Of a DNA stretch of 64,000 nt, positions 46,137 to 55,076 are shown piece by piece. Numbering within the stretch: the first letter of the stretch is position 1; each line of letters starts with the position of its first letter. The stretch covers positions 62,001 to 126,000 of the forward strand of contig PTJZ01000010.1 in NCBI GenBank assembly GCA_002937455.1. The letters run 5' to 3'. This stretch comes from Alphaproteobacteria bacterium MarineAlpha11_Bin1 (lineage in GTDB: Bacteria; Pseudomonadota; Alphaproteobacteria; MPNO01; UBA830). The translations under genes were made by a program, and so were the position numbers. Below the pieces are notes generated by a model. The model saw only the letters and a program-made list of their open reading frames with translations, had not been told where the DNA came from and did not search any database.

Positions 46137-46162
46137 AACACGAATTGGCGAATATTCATTGA

Positions 46163-46209
46163 CTCCCCACTAAATTTAGATAACTAGATTACCTAATCTG
46201 AGTGGGGAG
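46163..46209 (+). promoter_or_regulatory. Stem-loop covering the ubiD ribosome-binding site
   Basis: Perfect 9-bp arms ctccccact (46163-46171) and agtggggag (46201-46209) enclose 29 bases that contain a second perfect palindrome, AGATTA-CC-TAATCT (46186-46199). The right arm contains the G-rich Shine-Dalgarno of the ubiD gene (ATG 46216). In RNA this would hide the ribosome-binding site; in DNA the inner palindrome could be a regulator site. Both readings are inference. Confidence 0.55.
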
Positions 46210-46215
46210 AATCCT

Positions 46216-47631
46216 ATGTCAACCGATGGAACCGCACTAGATCCCGGTAAAGGACACAACCGGCCTCTCGACCGGGATCTTCGTGGGTACCTACAAACAA
46301 ACCGAGACTTATTAACTATTATTGAGAAACCCGTGTCGATTGACGATATCGGGGCATTATCGGCACAATCCGAATGTCCAATTCTTTTCGAGAATATCAT
46401 TGAGTATCCGGATTTCAGATTATGCGACATACTGGTGAAACATCGTTGGTCCCAATGCAGGGCGTTGGGCGTGTCGAAGGAGGATTATCTTCCAACGCTG
46501 GCGTATCGCTTGCGCAAACCCCCACGGGGTTTAGTTGATGTTAAAACAGGACCGGTTAAAGAGGTCATATACACCGGTAATGAGGTCGACTGGCTAAAAC
46601 TTCCTGCACCAGTGCATTCTTCAGAAGAAGGTCAGCGTTATATTTCCGCCATGAATATCGTAAAGGACCCGGAAACAGGTTTCTATAATTCTTCACATGC
46701 GGGTACTACGCCAGTGGGCCCGCGTCATGGTTTCATGAGTTTTGCAACACCACACACCCACATCATCATGCAGAAATACCGTGACCTAGGTATAAACGAG
46801 ATGCCGATTGCCATCGTCTTTGGTGTGCATCCGGCATATGAAATTATGGCTAATTTTTCTGGCATGCACATGGATATGTGGGGCGAGATGGAAATGGTTG
46901 GAACTATAATGGATCAGGACGTGGAGATGGTGCAATGTGAGACTATCGATCTTCGAGTGCCCGCCCATGCGGAAATTATCGTTGAGGGCCTCGTCGACAT
47001 CTCACAGAACTTCCCGATGGGCGGGGTGAATGCGCCGACCGGCTATTTCTTGCCCAAGGAACAAAACATTCCGCGTGTTGACCTGACGGCGATAACTATG
47101 CGGGCTGGCAAACCGATTTACCGGAATCACCAGACCGTCCCGGATACCGACCATCAGCCGCTCCCACGTCTCTGCCATGAGGCAGTTCTATATAATCGGA
47201 TCAGTGAAATCGGACTGAAAGTTCACGATGTCCGATTTCCCCCTTGGGGGGCAGCTGTCAGCTGTGTAATTCAAGTCGACTATCCGCGGCCGGGGTTCGT
47301 CAATGATGCCCTGATGCAGACTATGGGATCTCCCTGGCTCAATACTAAGATGGTGGTAGCGATCAGCCCCGACACAGATATTGATGATCCGGGCGCCGTT
47401 TATCGCGCAATGGCGACGCGGGTAGATCCATCCCGTGACATATTTGTGGTTCCGGGTACACGGGGCTCATTATACGAGCCCTCTGGTGACCCAATCCCGG
47501 GCCACGAGCCATGGCGAGTTGTTGGGAAAGTCGGCATTGATGCCACTTCAAAGCCTTACAGGGGAGAAACAGACTATCAGGAAGCATTTCCGCTTAACTG
47601 GGGAAACGTACGACTGGAGGATTATCTCTAA
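46216..47631 (+). CDS. UbiD family prFMN-dependent decarboxylase
   Basis: Reversible non-oxidative decarboxylase of an aromatic or alpha,beta-unsaturated acid using prenylated FMN. Length 471 aa fits the family. Seen: the N-terminal segment DLRGYLQTNRDLLTI, the prFMN-site HAGTTPVGPRHGF, the conserved AEIIVEG (about 252-258) and the flavin region GGVNAPTGYFLP (269-280). UbiX at 28443 can supply the cofactor. The exact substrate is open: phenylacrylates, hydroxybenzoates, pyrrole or furan carboxylates are all known UbiD substrates. The stop and the start of the next gene share a base. Confidence 0.9.
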   Translation: MSTDGTALDPGKGHNRPLDRDLRGYLQTNRDLLTIIEKPVSIDDIGALSAQSECPILFENIIEYPDFRLCDILVKHRWSQCRALGVSKEDYLPTLAYRLRKPPRGLVDVKTGPVKEVIYTGNEVDWLKLPAPVHSSEEGQRYISAMNIVKDPETGFYNSSHAGTTPVGPRHGFMSFATPHTHIIMQKYRDLGINEMPIAIVFGVHPAYEIMANFSGMHMDMWGEMEMVGTIMDQDVEMVQCETIDLRVPAHAEIIVEGLVDISQNFPMGGVNAPTGYFLPKEQNIPRVDLTAITMRAGKPIYRNHQTVPDTDHQPLPRLCHEAVLYNRISEIGLKVHDVRFPPWGAAVSCVIQVDYPRPGFVNDALMQTMGSPWLNTKMVVAISPDTDIDDPGAVYRAMATRVDPSRDIFVVPGTRGSLYEPSGDPIPGHEPWRVVGKVGIDATSKPYRGETDYQEAFPLNWGNVRLEDYL

Positions 47632-48230
47632 TGACCGAAAAGACGCCATTTATTCCCTATGCGGATCCGGATGCACTACCGGAAACGATCAAAGGCCCTT
47701 TGGAGGCCTATGAAAAACGAATGGGTTTCATGCCGAACGCACTAAAACTTTATATGCATCGCCCGGAATTACTGGGGTGTTTGGTTCAGTTAAACAACAC
47801 CGTGATGCGGGATGACAGCAGTCATCTAGATATAGGTTTGAAACGCCGTATTTCGGCTGTTTGCAGCTTTTTAAACAAGAGTGCCTATTGTGTTGCGCAC
47901 AACACCAACACACTGATGAGTGAAAGTGATGGTGACGGAGAGGGCTGGAACTTCTCAGAAGAAGATGTTGAAGAATTACTTGGCACGGACTACGTGCCGG
48001 ATGACCCGGCCGAGAAGGCTGCAATCGAATACGCGAAAGCGGCGAGTGTCGATCATTCGAATGTGCCTAAATCTGTGTTAGACAACCTTGCCGCTAGCAT
48101 GACACCGGCACAGGTTGTCGAACTCGCCTGCGTCGTTGGATTCTGGGCAATGTATAATTCTATACACGAGGCCCTGCACATCCCGATTGAGGCCGGGTTG
48201 CAGGGAAATACGTCATTTCTCGACGTGTGA
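47631..48230 (+). CDS. Carboxymuconolactone decarboxylase / AhpD-fold protein
   Basis: A 199-aa all-helical CMD-fold protein. The active-site region reads NKSAYCVAHN where AhpD has C-x-x-C-x-x-x-H, so the first Cys of the CxxC is Ser and thiol peroxidase-reductase activity is unlikely. Carboxymuconolactone-decarboxylase-like chemistry or an unknown role fits better. It is coupled to ubiD upstream (one-base overlap) and to the MarR gene downstream (4-base GTGA overlap). Confidence 0.82.
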   Translation: MTEKTPFIPYADPDALPETIKGPLEAYEKRMGFMPNALKLYMHRPELLGCLVQLNNTVMRDDSSHLDIGLKRRISAVCSFLNKSAYCVAHNTNTLMSESDGDGEGWNFSEEDVEELLGTDYVPDDPAEKAAIEYAKAASVDHSNVPKSVLDNLAASMTPAQVVELACVVGFWAMYNSIHEALHIPIEAGLQGNTSFLDV

Positions 48231-48745
48231 TAGAGAAACAACCTCCGGTCTCCGTGTCTCGGTGGGAACTTCTTGATGATAACGGCCGGGATCATTCGTT
48301 TCGTGCTTTGGTCTACGATCTGCTTTCGGTGGGGATACGCATGCAAGAAGTCCGTGACCGGCTGGCAAAAATTATTGGTGTCACTGGACCACAATACGCG
48401 ATACTTATGACGGTCGCTCACATGCAGGATAACGAGTGTGGCGCTGGGGTACATGCCGTAGCGAAGAGAATGCATGTCAGTGGTCCATTTGTCACCGCGC
48501 AAGTAAATTTGCTTGTTAAAGCTAATCTTGTAGCTAAGAATCCTAATCCTGCGGATGGTCGCGGTGTCTCATTGCGACTTACTGGTTTGGGCGCGGCGCA
48601 ACTCGCTGCGATTGAGCCCGAGATCCAGAAGGCCAATAATGCTTTTTTCGGCCCATTGTCGGCTGAAGATTTCCGAATTCTTGGAGAACTAGCAGCGCAG
48701 CTAGAACAGAGTTCGGAACTGGCGGTGAAGACGGTCGGCGACTAA
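48227..48745 (+). CDS. MarR family transcriptional regulator (ubiD operon)
   Basis: A 172-aa winged-helix dimeric regulator, start GTG 48227 overlapping the previous stop. Dimer helix, then HAVAKRMHVSGPFVTAQVNLLVKANLV (recognition helix) and KNPNPADGRGVSLRLTGLG (wing with the D-x-R-G turn) are all present. MarR repressors usually bind phenolic or aromatic ligands, which fits a repressor of the surrounding Rieske-UbiD genes. The AGATTACCTAATCT palindrome at 46186-46199 is a candidate operator. Confidence 0.9.
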   Translation: MIEKQPPVSVSRWELLDDNGRDHSFRALVYDLLSVGIRMQEVRDRLAKIIGVTGPQYAILMTVAHMQDNECGAGVHAVAKRMHVSGPFVTAQVNLLVKANLVAKNPNPADGRGVSLRLTGLGAAQLAAIEPEIQKANNAFFGPLSAEDFRILGELAAQLEQSSELAVKTVGD

Positions 48746-48755
48746 ACTCCGAGAT

Positions 48756-49700
48756 ATGGACTATACGGAATTAGGAAGAACAGGGCTATTAGTCAGCGTT
48801 GCGGGTCTTGGTTGCGGGGGCAATAGCAAGATCGGGCAAGGGATGGGACAGTCCGTGAGTGATTCCGTAAAACTGGTCCGCATCGCTTTGGATCTGGGAG
48901 TAAATTTCTTGGACACGGCGCAGTCCTATGGGACGGAGCGCATAGTAGGAGAAGCAATCAAAACAGTGCCACGTGATCAGGTTGTGATATCTACCAAGCA
49001 TACGGCGGAAAATGTTTCTGCAGAACGAATTTCAAGTGCGATCGATGATGCTTTGCGCGAACTAAATACAGAGTACATTGACATTTTTCATCTGCATGGC
49101 GTTCATCCGAGGCAGTACGATCATGCTCTCAGTGAACTCGCACCTGCACTTTTACGCGCCCGTGACGCGGGCAAAATAAGGTTTCTGGGGATTACAGAGA
49201 CTTCCCCCAATGATCACAGCCAGACCATGCTGCAACAGGCTATTCGGGATGACTGCTGGGATGTCGTCATGCTCGGGTTCAACATGATGCACCAAGTGGC
49301 ACGGTCATCGGTACTCCCGAAAACTTTGAGCCTGAGAATTGGCACTTTGATGATGTTCGTGGTTCGCAATATTTTTAGCGTTCAGGGCAGGCTGAAGGAG
49401 GCTTTGAGGGACCTCTCTAAAGATGGGCAGGTACCGGCTTGGCTGGGAGAGAGTGACGATCCTCTCAGCTTTTTGGTTCACGAAGGTGGGGCCGATAGCG
49501 TGATCGATGCCGCCTACCGATTTGCCCGACATGAGCCAGGCGCTGATGTCGTGCTTTTTGGCACCAGCCGAAAAGAGCACCTAAAAGCGAATATTTCATC
49601 CATCTTAAAGCCAGCATTACCTCTGGAGGATCGCGCTAAGCTTGCCGAACTGTTCGGCCATCTTCGGGGGGTCGGGCTTGATCTACCTAGGTCGCTATAG
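48756..49700 (+). CDS. Aldo/keto reductase
   Basis: A 314-aa TIM-barrel NADP(H)-dependent oxidoreductase. Catalytic tetrad visible as Asp in NFLDTAQSYG, Tyr in the same segment, Lys in STKHTAENV and His in FHLHGVHP. C-terminal DVVLFGTSRKEHLKANI binds the cofactor phosphate. It starts 10 bases after the MarR gene. It may reduce an aldehyde or ketone from the pathway. Confidence 0.9.
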   Translation: MDYTELGRTGLLVSVAGLGCGGNSKIGQGMGQSVSDSVKLVRIALDLGVNFLDTAQSYGTERIVGEAIKTVPRDQVVISTKHTAENVSAERISSAIDDALRELNTEYIDIFHLHGVHPRQYDHALSELAPALLRARDAGKIRFLGITETSPNDHSQTMLQQAIRDDCWDVVMLGFNMMHQVARSSVLPKTLSLRIGTLMMFVVRNIFSVQGRLKEALRDLSKDGQVPAWLGESDDPLSFLVHEGGADSVIDAAYRFARHEPGADVVLFGTSRKEHLKANISSILKPALPLEDRAKLAELFGHLRGVGLDLPRSL

Positions 49701-49712
49701 AGCGCCCGTATT

Positions 49713-50924
49713 TTGAGAAATCGAGAGAAAACCTTGACCAAGGAACCACCGCTGCAGTTGGGGTTGATAGTCTGCCTCGGGCTCGTAGCCGCTTTAGCAC
49801 CACTCTCGATTGACATGTATCTTCCGTCTTTTCCGACGATCCGGGAAGACTTTGGTACGACAGCGGCACAGGTGCAGCTTACGTTAAGCGGCTACATGCT
49901 CGGTTTTACCCTCGGCCAGCTCTGCTATGGCCCGCTTTCTGATCGCTTTGGTCGGCGTCCGATACTTCTATCCGGCATTGGTTTGTTTATTTTGATGACT
50001 ATTTTGTGTGCAACAGCAACCAGTGTGGATAGTCTTTTAGTTTTTCGCTTTTTTCAGGCAGTAGGGGGTGCGGCGGGAACTGTATTGTCGAGAGCTATAA
50101 TCCGCGACCGGTTCTCGGGAAATTACATGGCCCGCGCGATGTCTCTGATGCTAATGTTTATACTCCTAGCCCCCATGGTTGCGCCCGTAATCGGAGGATA
50201 CCTGCTAATTTGGATCGGATGGCGCGCCGTTTTTTGGGCGCTAGTGATCTGCGGGATATTAGCGATTCTAGTCGTTTTATTTGGTATCGAAGAGAGCCTA
50301 CCCGCCGGACGTAGGTCAAAACCCGGGGTGTTAATTCTGCTTCGCGGATACGGGAAGGTTCTCACTCACCGGAAAGCCCTCGGTTACATCCTCTCCGGGG
50401 GGATCACTTTCGGTGCCTTATTCGCGTTTCTCTCAGGTGCGCCATTCGTCTTTATAGAATTCTATGGCGTGGCGCCCGAGCACATGGGCTACATCTTCAC
50501 ACTAAACGTCGCCGGTGTTCTGATCGGTGGGTGGCTTAACAGCAGGTTAGTAGTAAAAAGAGGTGTATACGACATGATGTCCTTTGGCGTATGGTTTCTC
50601 TTTGCAGGCGCGGTATTGCTATTTGTCCTGATTTACACGGACGTTTGGGGTGTATGGGGCGTTATAGCCGGGATCGTTATCTTCACACTTCCGTTAAATG
50701 TGATAAATGCCAACGCAGCAGCGGGTGCGCTGGAATATTTCCCTGAAAATGCCGGTACCGCCTCGGCTGTAGTTGGCTCTGTGCGCTACGGATGCGGAGC
50801 GCTTTCCGGGTTATTTGTTGGCCTATTACACGATAACACCGCCCAGCCGATGGGCGTGGTTATTGTAGGGTGCTCGGTTCTCAGTATCCTATTTCTAAGT
50901 ACAATGGTGACGCGAGCACGGTAG
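49713..50924 (+). CDS. MFS transporter, Bcr/CflA type
   Basis: A 403-aa twelve-helix drug/proton antiporter-like transporter. Motifs: APLSIDMYLPSFPTI after helix 1, GQLCYGPLSDRFGRRPILL (loop 2-3 motif A) and motif C near helix 5. The start is TTG: 49713 gives the longest form and TTG 49734 (gagag upstream) is a good alternative. It lies 12 bases after the aldo/keto reductase, the last gene of this operon, and may export a toxic intermediate or product. Confidence 0.86.
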   Translation: MRNREKTLTKEPPLQLGLIVCLGLVAALAPLSIDMYLPSFPTIREDFGTTAAQVQLTLSGYMLGFTLGQLCYGPLSDRFGRRPILLSGIGLFILMTILCATATSVDSLLVFRFFQAVGGAAGTVLSRAIIRDRFSGNYMARAMSLMLMFILLAPMVAPVIGGYLLIWIGWRAVFWALVICGILAILVVLFGIEESLPAGRRSKPGVLILLRGYGKVLTHRKALGYILSGGITFGALFAFLSGAPFVFIEFYGVAPEHMGYIFTLNVAGVLIGGWLNSRLVVKRGVYDMMSFGVWFLFAGAVLLFVLIYTDVWGVWGVIAGIVIFTLPLNVINANAAAGALEYFPENAGTASAVVGSVRYGCGALSGLFVGLLHDNTAQPMGVVIVGCSVLSILFLSTMVTRAR

Positions 50925-50927
50925 GGG

Positions 50928-51773
50928 TTACGACCTTACTGGCCAGACTTGTGGACATTCATCGGGAATCTCGCTAAGCGGTTCGCCGTCGTTCAGTGTT
51001 CGATCGAAGATCAGCGGTGCATCCGATCTGTTCTTCCAAAGGATGTCGTCGCCGGCCATGCGAAGAGATAGTGCGCGACGTGTCATGTTTTGGCTGCTGT
51101 TTCCGGAGGACGAATGCAAAGTCAGCCCGTGAAATATCAGAATGTCGCCTGGATCAGTCTCCAACAGAACCGTCGGATATTCGTCAGGATTCTTATCAAT
51201 TTCTGGGACCGTCGCTATTAGGTCGTCACGATTGAACTTATCTACCGGCTTATTCTCGCCAATTTTTACCGGCTGGTAGAGTTTGCCCCATTTGTGTGAG
51301 CCCTTTGCGAACTTAAGCGCGCCGGTGTCTTCTCGGGTTGGATCCAAAGCAAACCAAATACTTGCAAGATCGTAACCTTCGATCGAAAAATACGGCATAT
51401 CATGATGCCAATATGTTGGAGCTGGTGCCCCGGGTTCTTTAATTAGAAGGTGTTCATCATATAGATCGATACGAGAGGCACCCAAGATTTCTGCCGCCAC
51501 TTGGCCTAGGGGGCCATCGAACAGAAAATTGCTAAACGGTTTGAACCTATTAAACAACTTGTGGTCTGTATAGTATCGTGGCGCGCCCTCTGGTCCATAA
51601 CTCTTAGCAAATCTTCCGGGTGACGCGACGGCCTGCTCGAAACCCTCCGCAAGAACGTCAAGCCAATCCTGCGAGACAATGTTTCGCAGTCTTACAGCGC
51701 CTTCGTCATGGAAGACTCGTATATCTTCCTCGTTTACAAGCCGTTGTAGGGTATCCACTTTCTGGTCCTCCAT
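50928..51773 (-). CDS. Phytanoyl-CoA dioxygenase (PhyH) family protein
   Basis: A 281-aa Fe(II)/2-oxoglutarate-dependent oxygenase. The iron triad is His-x-Asp in WHHDMPYF and the distal His in LTLHSSSGNSS, with the 2-oxoglutarate-binding Arg in MTRRALSLRM. It hydroxylates a side chain of an unknown substrate. It is convergent with the Bcr-like transporter, only 3 bases apart. Confidence 0.88.
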   Translation of the reverse strand: MEDQKVDTLQRLVNEEDIRVFHDEGAVRLRNIVSQDWLDVLAEGFEQAVASPGRFAKSYGPEGAPRYYTDHKLFNRFKPFSNFLFDGPLGQVAAEILGASRIDLYDEHLLIKEPGAPAPTYWHHDMPYFSIEGYDLASIWFALDPTREDTGALKFAKGSHKWGKLYQPVKIGENKPVDKFNRDDLIATVPEIDKNPDEYPTVLLETDPGDILIFHGLTLHSSSGNSSQNMTRRALSLRMAGDDILWKNRSDAPLIFDRTLNDGEPLSEIPDECPQVWPVRS

Positions 51774-52178
51774 TCGTAACTAGGTAATTTTGCACGAAGA
51801 GCAGCGGTTATTCAACGAACCGATGGCTGATCTTTTGAAACTGATCGCTAACGGGTCGGTAAAATGAAGTAGACAGGCTGATTCAAGTCTTCTGTACCTA
51901 TGATTGCTTGGCGTCATTATGCCCGGGGCTATAACGGTTGCCGTCGTGCTGGCCACCCGAAAGTGAAGTAGCAGACGTCCAGGTCTCAGCAGTGGCAGCT
52001 TGGTTAGTTTCAGCAGTTAATGGAATAGGCTCAGCATTGATCTTAAATTTAATTTGTAAGTTGAGAAAGAATTTGATTATGAACTGAAGCGGTATCCGAA
52101 CCAATAAATATAACAATTGATTTAGCTAATTAATTTAGCTATCATCATTATGAAAAAAATTATTGAGATCAATTTTAT
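51774..52178. other. Divergent regulatory region, 405 bases
   Basis: Separates the PhyH gene and the second MarR gene, which point away from each other. Its last ~150 bases are very AT-rich and include a 19-bp palindrome (listed separately). No coding region is apparent in it. Confidence 0.5.
52123..52141. promoter_or_regulatory. Candidate MarR operator
   Basis: TAGCTAATTAATTTAGCTA: perfect 7-bp inverted repeat (TAGCTAA/TTAGCTA) with a 5-base AT spacer, centred 47 bases upstream of the MarR ATG at 52179. Size, AT content and position are those of MarR-type operators, suggesting autoregulation and control of the PhyH gene. Confidence 0.55.
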
Positions 52179-52772
52179 ATGTCAGTGCACTATCCGTTTT
52201 CCAAACCAGATTGGATTTTACCACCATCTACGACATTGGAATCTCTATTGGATAAGGAGAATGGGGATGGGGATTTCCGGCGCTTGATCTACGGTATATT
52301 CACTATGACGGTTAATTTTGACCGCATCCGTGAACAGATGGCCACTGCACTTGGTCTATCAGGCATTCAATATCACATATTGATGGTTGTTGCTGAGCTT
52401 ACACCTAGTGATCGAATTACCGTCTCATTAATTGCAGATAGACTGCATACGTCAGGCGCCTATGTGACCATGGAGTCTAAGAAGCTTATGCGACGCGGAT
52501 TCCTCGATAAACAACCAAACCCGGACGACGGGCGTAGCGTCATACTCAAGCTGACAGAGGATGGTCAGGACGCGATTGACTCCTTTACGCCTCATCTGCA
52601 GGCGATCAACGATGAGTTATTCGACGGCATGGGACCGGAGACCTTCGGACGATTCCGTGAAATCGTGGGGCACATGACCCGGACTAGTGCCCGAGCTGCT
52701 GATATGGCTGAGGCGTTGGCCAAAGAACATACCGAAACTGGGGATATTGCGGCCAGTGCTATTTGGCGCTGA
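52179..52772 (+). CDS. MarR family transcriptional regulator (hydroxylase gene)
   Basis: A 197-aa winged-helix regulator similar in layout to the one at 48227: SLIADRLHTSGAYVTMESKKLMRRGFL (helix-turn-helix) and KQPNPDDGRSVILKLTEDG (wing). N-terminal helix extension of about 30 residues. It is 30 bases upstream of the HpaB-like hydroxylase on the same strand, and the perfect 19-bp palindrome upstream suggests autorepression. Confidence 0.9.
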   Translation: MSVHYPFSKPDWILPPSTTLESLLDKENGDGDFRRLIYGIFTMTVNFDRIREQMATALGLSGIQYHILMVVAELTPSDRITVSLIADRLHTSGAYVTMESKKLMRRGFLDKQPNPDDGRSVILKLTEDGQDAIDSFTPHLQAINDELFDGMGPETFGRFREIVGHMTRTSARAADMAEALAKEHTETGDIAASAIWR

Positions 52773-52802
52773 CCGTCTTAGAAAAACTTTAGGAGATATT
52801 TT

Positions 52803-54293
52803 ATGCTTAAGACAGGTGAACAACATCTCGAATCTCTTCGCGACGGTCGAAGGGTCTATGTTGGAGACGAACTCGTAGAGGACGTCACAACACATCCAGC
52901 TTTCCGTAACGCTGCGCATTCCTTTGCGATGATTTATGATCGAAAGCTTGCGCCCGAGAATGTGGATGTCATGGCCTACGAAGCCGAGGACGGGGAACTA
53001 AGCACGTCATGGTACTTGCAGCCGAAAACAAAAGAAGACCTTCGGAAGCGCCGCGAAACGCATCGCCGAGTTGCGGAATGGACATGCGGGTTAATCGGGC
53101 GCTCTCCTGACCACGTTGCAAGCTTCGTCACAGGTTTGCTATGGAAACCAGATCTTTTTGAGGAGAACCTGAGTGGTTCTGCTGGGCATCTGCAGGAATA
53201 TTACGACTTTATGCGTAAGAACGATACGTTTGCTTGCTACACGGTGCTTCCACCACAGGGCGCTCGACAGCCTGAACTCTATCAGCGTGAGGGGCTGACG
53301 GTGCCGACGTTGCGGGTTACGGCGGAGGATAAGGAAGGTGTCACGCTAAATGGGATGAAAATGTTGGGGACATCAGCGGTTTTCTCCAATGAAACGTGGG
53401 TGGGCAACCTGTTGCCGCTCGGCGAGGAACAGGCGGCAGAGAGTATCACCTGTGCCGTGCCCTTGAACTGGGAAGGCGTAACTATTTGGACACGTAAGCC
53501 TTTTGAAAGATTCGCTGTATCCGAGTTTGATGCTCCCTTTGCATGGAAATTTGATGAGACAGATTCCATGGTAATTTTTGAAGACGTTAAAGTGCCTTGG
53601 GAACGAGTATTCACGCACAACAACGCAGCCCTCTCCCGCAACATCTACTTCCAAACGCCAAGTCACGCGATGGGCAACCATCAGTCGAATGTACGTTTCT
53701 CCGAAAAGTTGAAACTGATACTTGGGGTAGCCCGCAAGTCGGCTGAGTTAAATAATGTGTTACAGGTGCCTGCAGTGCGTGACACTCTTGGACGACTGGC
53801 CGCTGGAGAGGCGGGGTTGAATGCAATGATTTCCGGCCAGATTGAAGATGCCGAGGAGATGGTTGCCGGACGTCTAAACATAAACCGCCGGCATATGTAT
53901 GGGGCCCTCCACTGGTGTACACAGAACTACGCTACTGTCTGCGAGACTGTGCGTGAATTGATGGGAGGTGGGCCATTCCAGATGCCAGCAGATGTATCGG
54001 TAATCAACAACCCTGAACTAAGAGAGAAGTTTGAAACCTATTGGTCTGTGCCCGGCCAGTCGGCAATAGACCGAATGAAATTCCTGAAGTTGGGATGGGA
54101 CCTTCTGGGCAGTGAATTTGCTGGCCGACATCAGCAATACGAGCGTTTTTATGCCGGTCCTGCATTTATTAATACGCTTTACAGCTTCATCGAGTGTCCT
54201 TGGGATGAAATGACAGGTACCGTAGATCGTGTCTTAGCAGAATACCATGTCCCTGAAGACGGTGAAGTGCGTCGACCGGTTGCGGCTGAGTAG
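52803..54293 (+). CDS. 4-hydroxyphenylacetate 3-monooxygenase family (HpaB-like) oxygenase
   Basis: A 496-aa reduced-flavin-dependent hydroxylase component of the HpaB/PvcC family, acting on a phenolic or heteroaromatic substrate together with a separate flavin reductase. Seen: N-terminal RDGRRVYVGDELVEDVTTHPAFRN, which is family typical; STSWYLQPKTKEDLRKRRETHR; and PADVSVINNPELREKFETYW near the C-terminus. ttaggag is the ribosome-binding site. No HpaC-type reductase was found in the window. Confidence 0.9.
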   Translation: MLKTGEQHLESLRDGRRVYVGDELVEDVTTHPAFRNAAHSFAMIYDRKLAPENVDVMAYEAEDGELSTSWYLQPKTKEDLRKRRETHRRVAEWTCGLIGRSPDHVASFVTGLLWKPDLFEENLSGSAGHLQEYYDFMRKNDTFACYTVLPPQGARQPELYQREGLTVPTLRVTAEDKEGVTLNGMKMLGTSAVFSNETWVGNLLPLGEEQAAESITCAVPLNWEGVTIWTRKPFERFAVSEFDAPFAWKFDETDSMVIFEDVKVPWERVFTHNNAALSRNIYFQTPSHAMGNHQSNVRFSEKLKLILGVARKSAELNNVLQVPAVRDTLGRLAAGEAGLNAMISGQIEDAEEMVAGRLNINRRHMYGALHWCTQNYATVCETVRELMGGGPFQMPADVSVINNPELREKFETYWSVPGQSAIDRMKFLKLGWDLLGSEFAGRHQQYERFYAGPAFINTLYSFIECPWDEMTGTVDRVLAEYHVPEDGEVRRPVAAE

Positions 54294-54359
54294 TTATATA
54301 AGGTTGTTCCACGCAATTTACGACCATCAGAATCGCGGCAGATACCAAGTCATGTCGAG

Positions 54360-55045
54360 GACATTCAATTTTAGCTAGCGCCTACTGGGGTCTTGTGGGT
54401 GGGAATAAACATGGCGAACAAGACTGGTCACTGGAGAAACGATCTCCAGTGACCCGGATGGTGTGGGCCGGAACTAACTGACAAGATTGCGAAACGATTT
54501 GGCGGCAACGCTACTTATGTGCCGTTCCTGACACCGGGACAACTTAATTACTGCTTATGACGATAGTATCTGGGATATTAATATCAAAGGCCCAGAGTCC
54601 TCATGGGCGGAGAACATCGAGTTCACATCTGCGTATGTGGAGATATAAGCGACTTATCTGGTCCTGAAAGAATCGCCCATTAAGTCAATCGATTATGTAT
54701 ATAACCTTGGCACTTGCATTGCGGTGTCCAACGGAAGTGCCCACGTTTTTTCTGACACGAACTCTTAAGCACGCAAAAATAATCTGTGCCCAAGGTTTTA
54801 CAGAAGAAACTGTGTTATTCATTGAAAATCGACTCAACGCTCTCGCCGGCCTACGTCCAGCGCTTATGGAGGAATTACATGAAAACGAAACTTGGATGGC
54901 TAATTCACCGCATTTCAACAAAATGTTGGAACTAGTAAAGTTGACAAAGCGGGTGCATATTTTTCATCGGACTACGTTGAGTAACTGAAGCGGTGTGGGC
55001 TTGTCGCAGGTCTTATTAATAAACAAAGTTTGTTGGGCAAACTGC
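54360..55045 (+). pseudogene. Probable decayed TctC/Bug-type solute receptor
   Basis: Short fragments in different frames resemble tripartite tricarboxylate receptors: ELTDKIAKRFGGNATYVPF (matching the KYVPFKGGG area), later AQGFTEETVLFIENRL (matching the APKG-TPE-V---L block) and YFSSDYVE-stop-LKRCGL near the C-terminus. Stops and frame changes separate them. The similarity is weak, so the assignment is tentative; the stretch has no intact gene. Confidence 0.35.
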
Positions 55046-55076
55046 CTAAACGTGGGAAGAAGTAATCTGACGACGT

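Noticed and set aside
46186..46199. AGATTA-CC-TAATCT palindrome as a certain MarR operator for the ubiD operon
   Set aside because: It differs from the palindrome upstream of the second MarR gene and also sits inside the ribosome-binding-site stem, so RNA structure is an equal explanation. Left as a possibility only.
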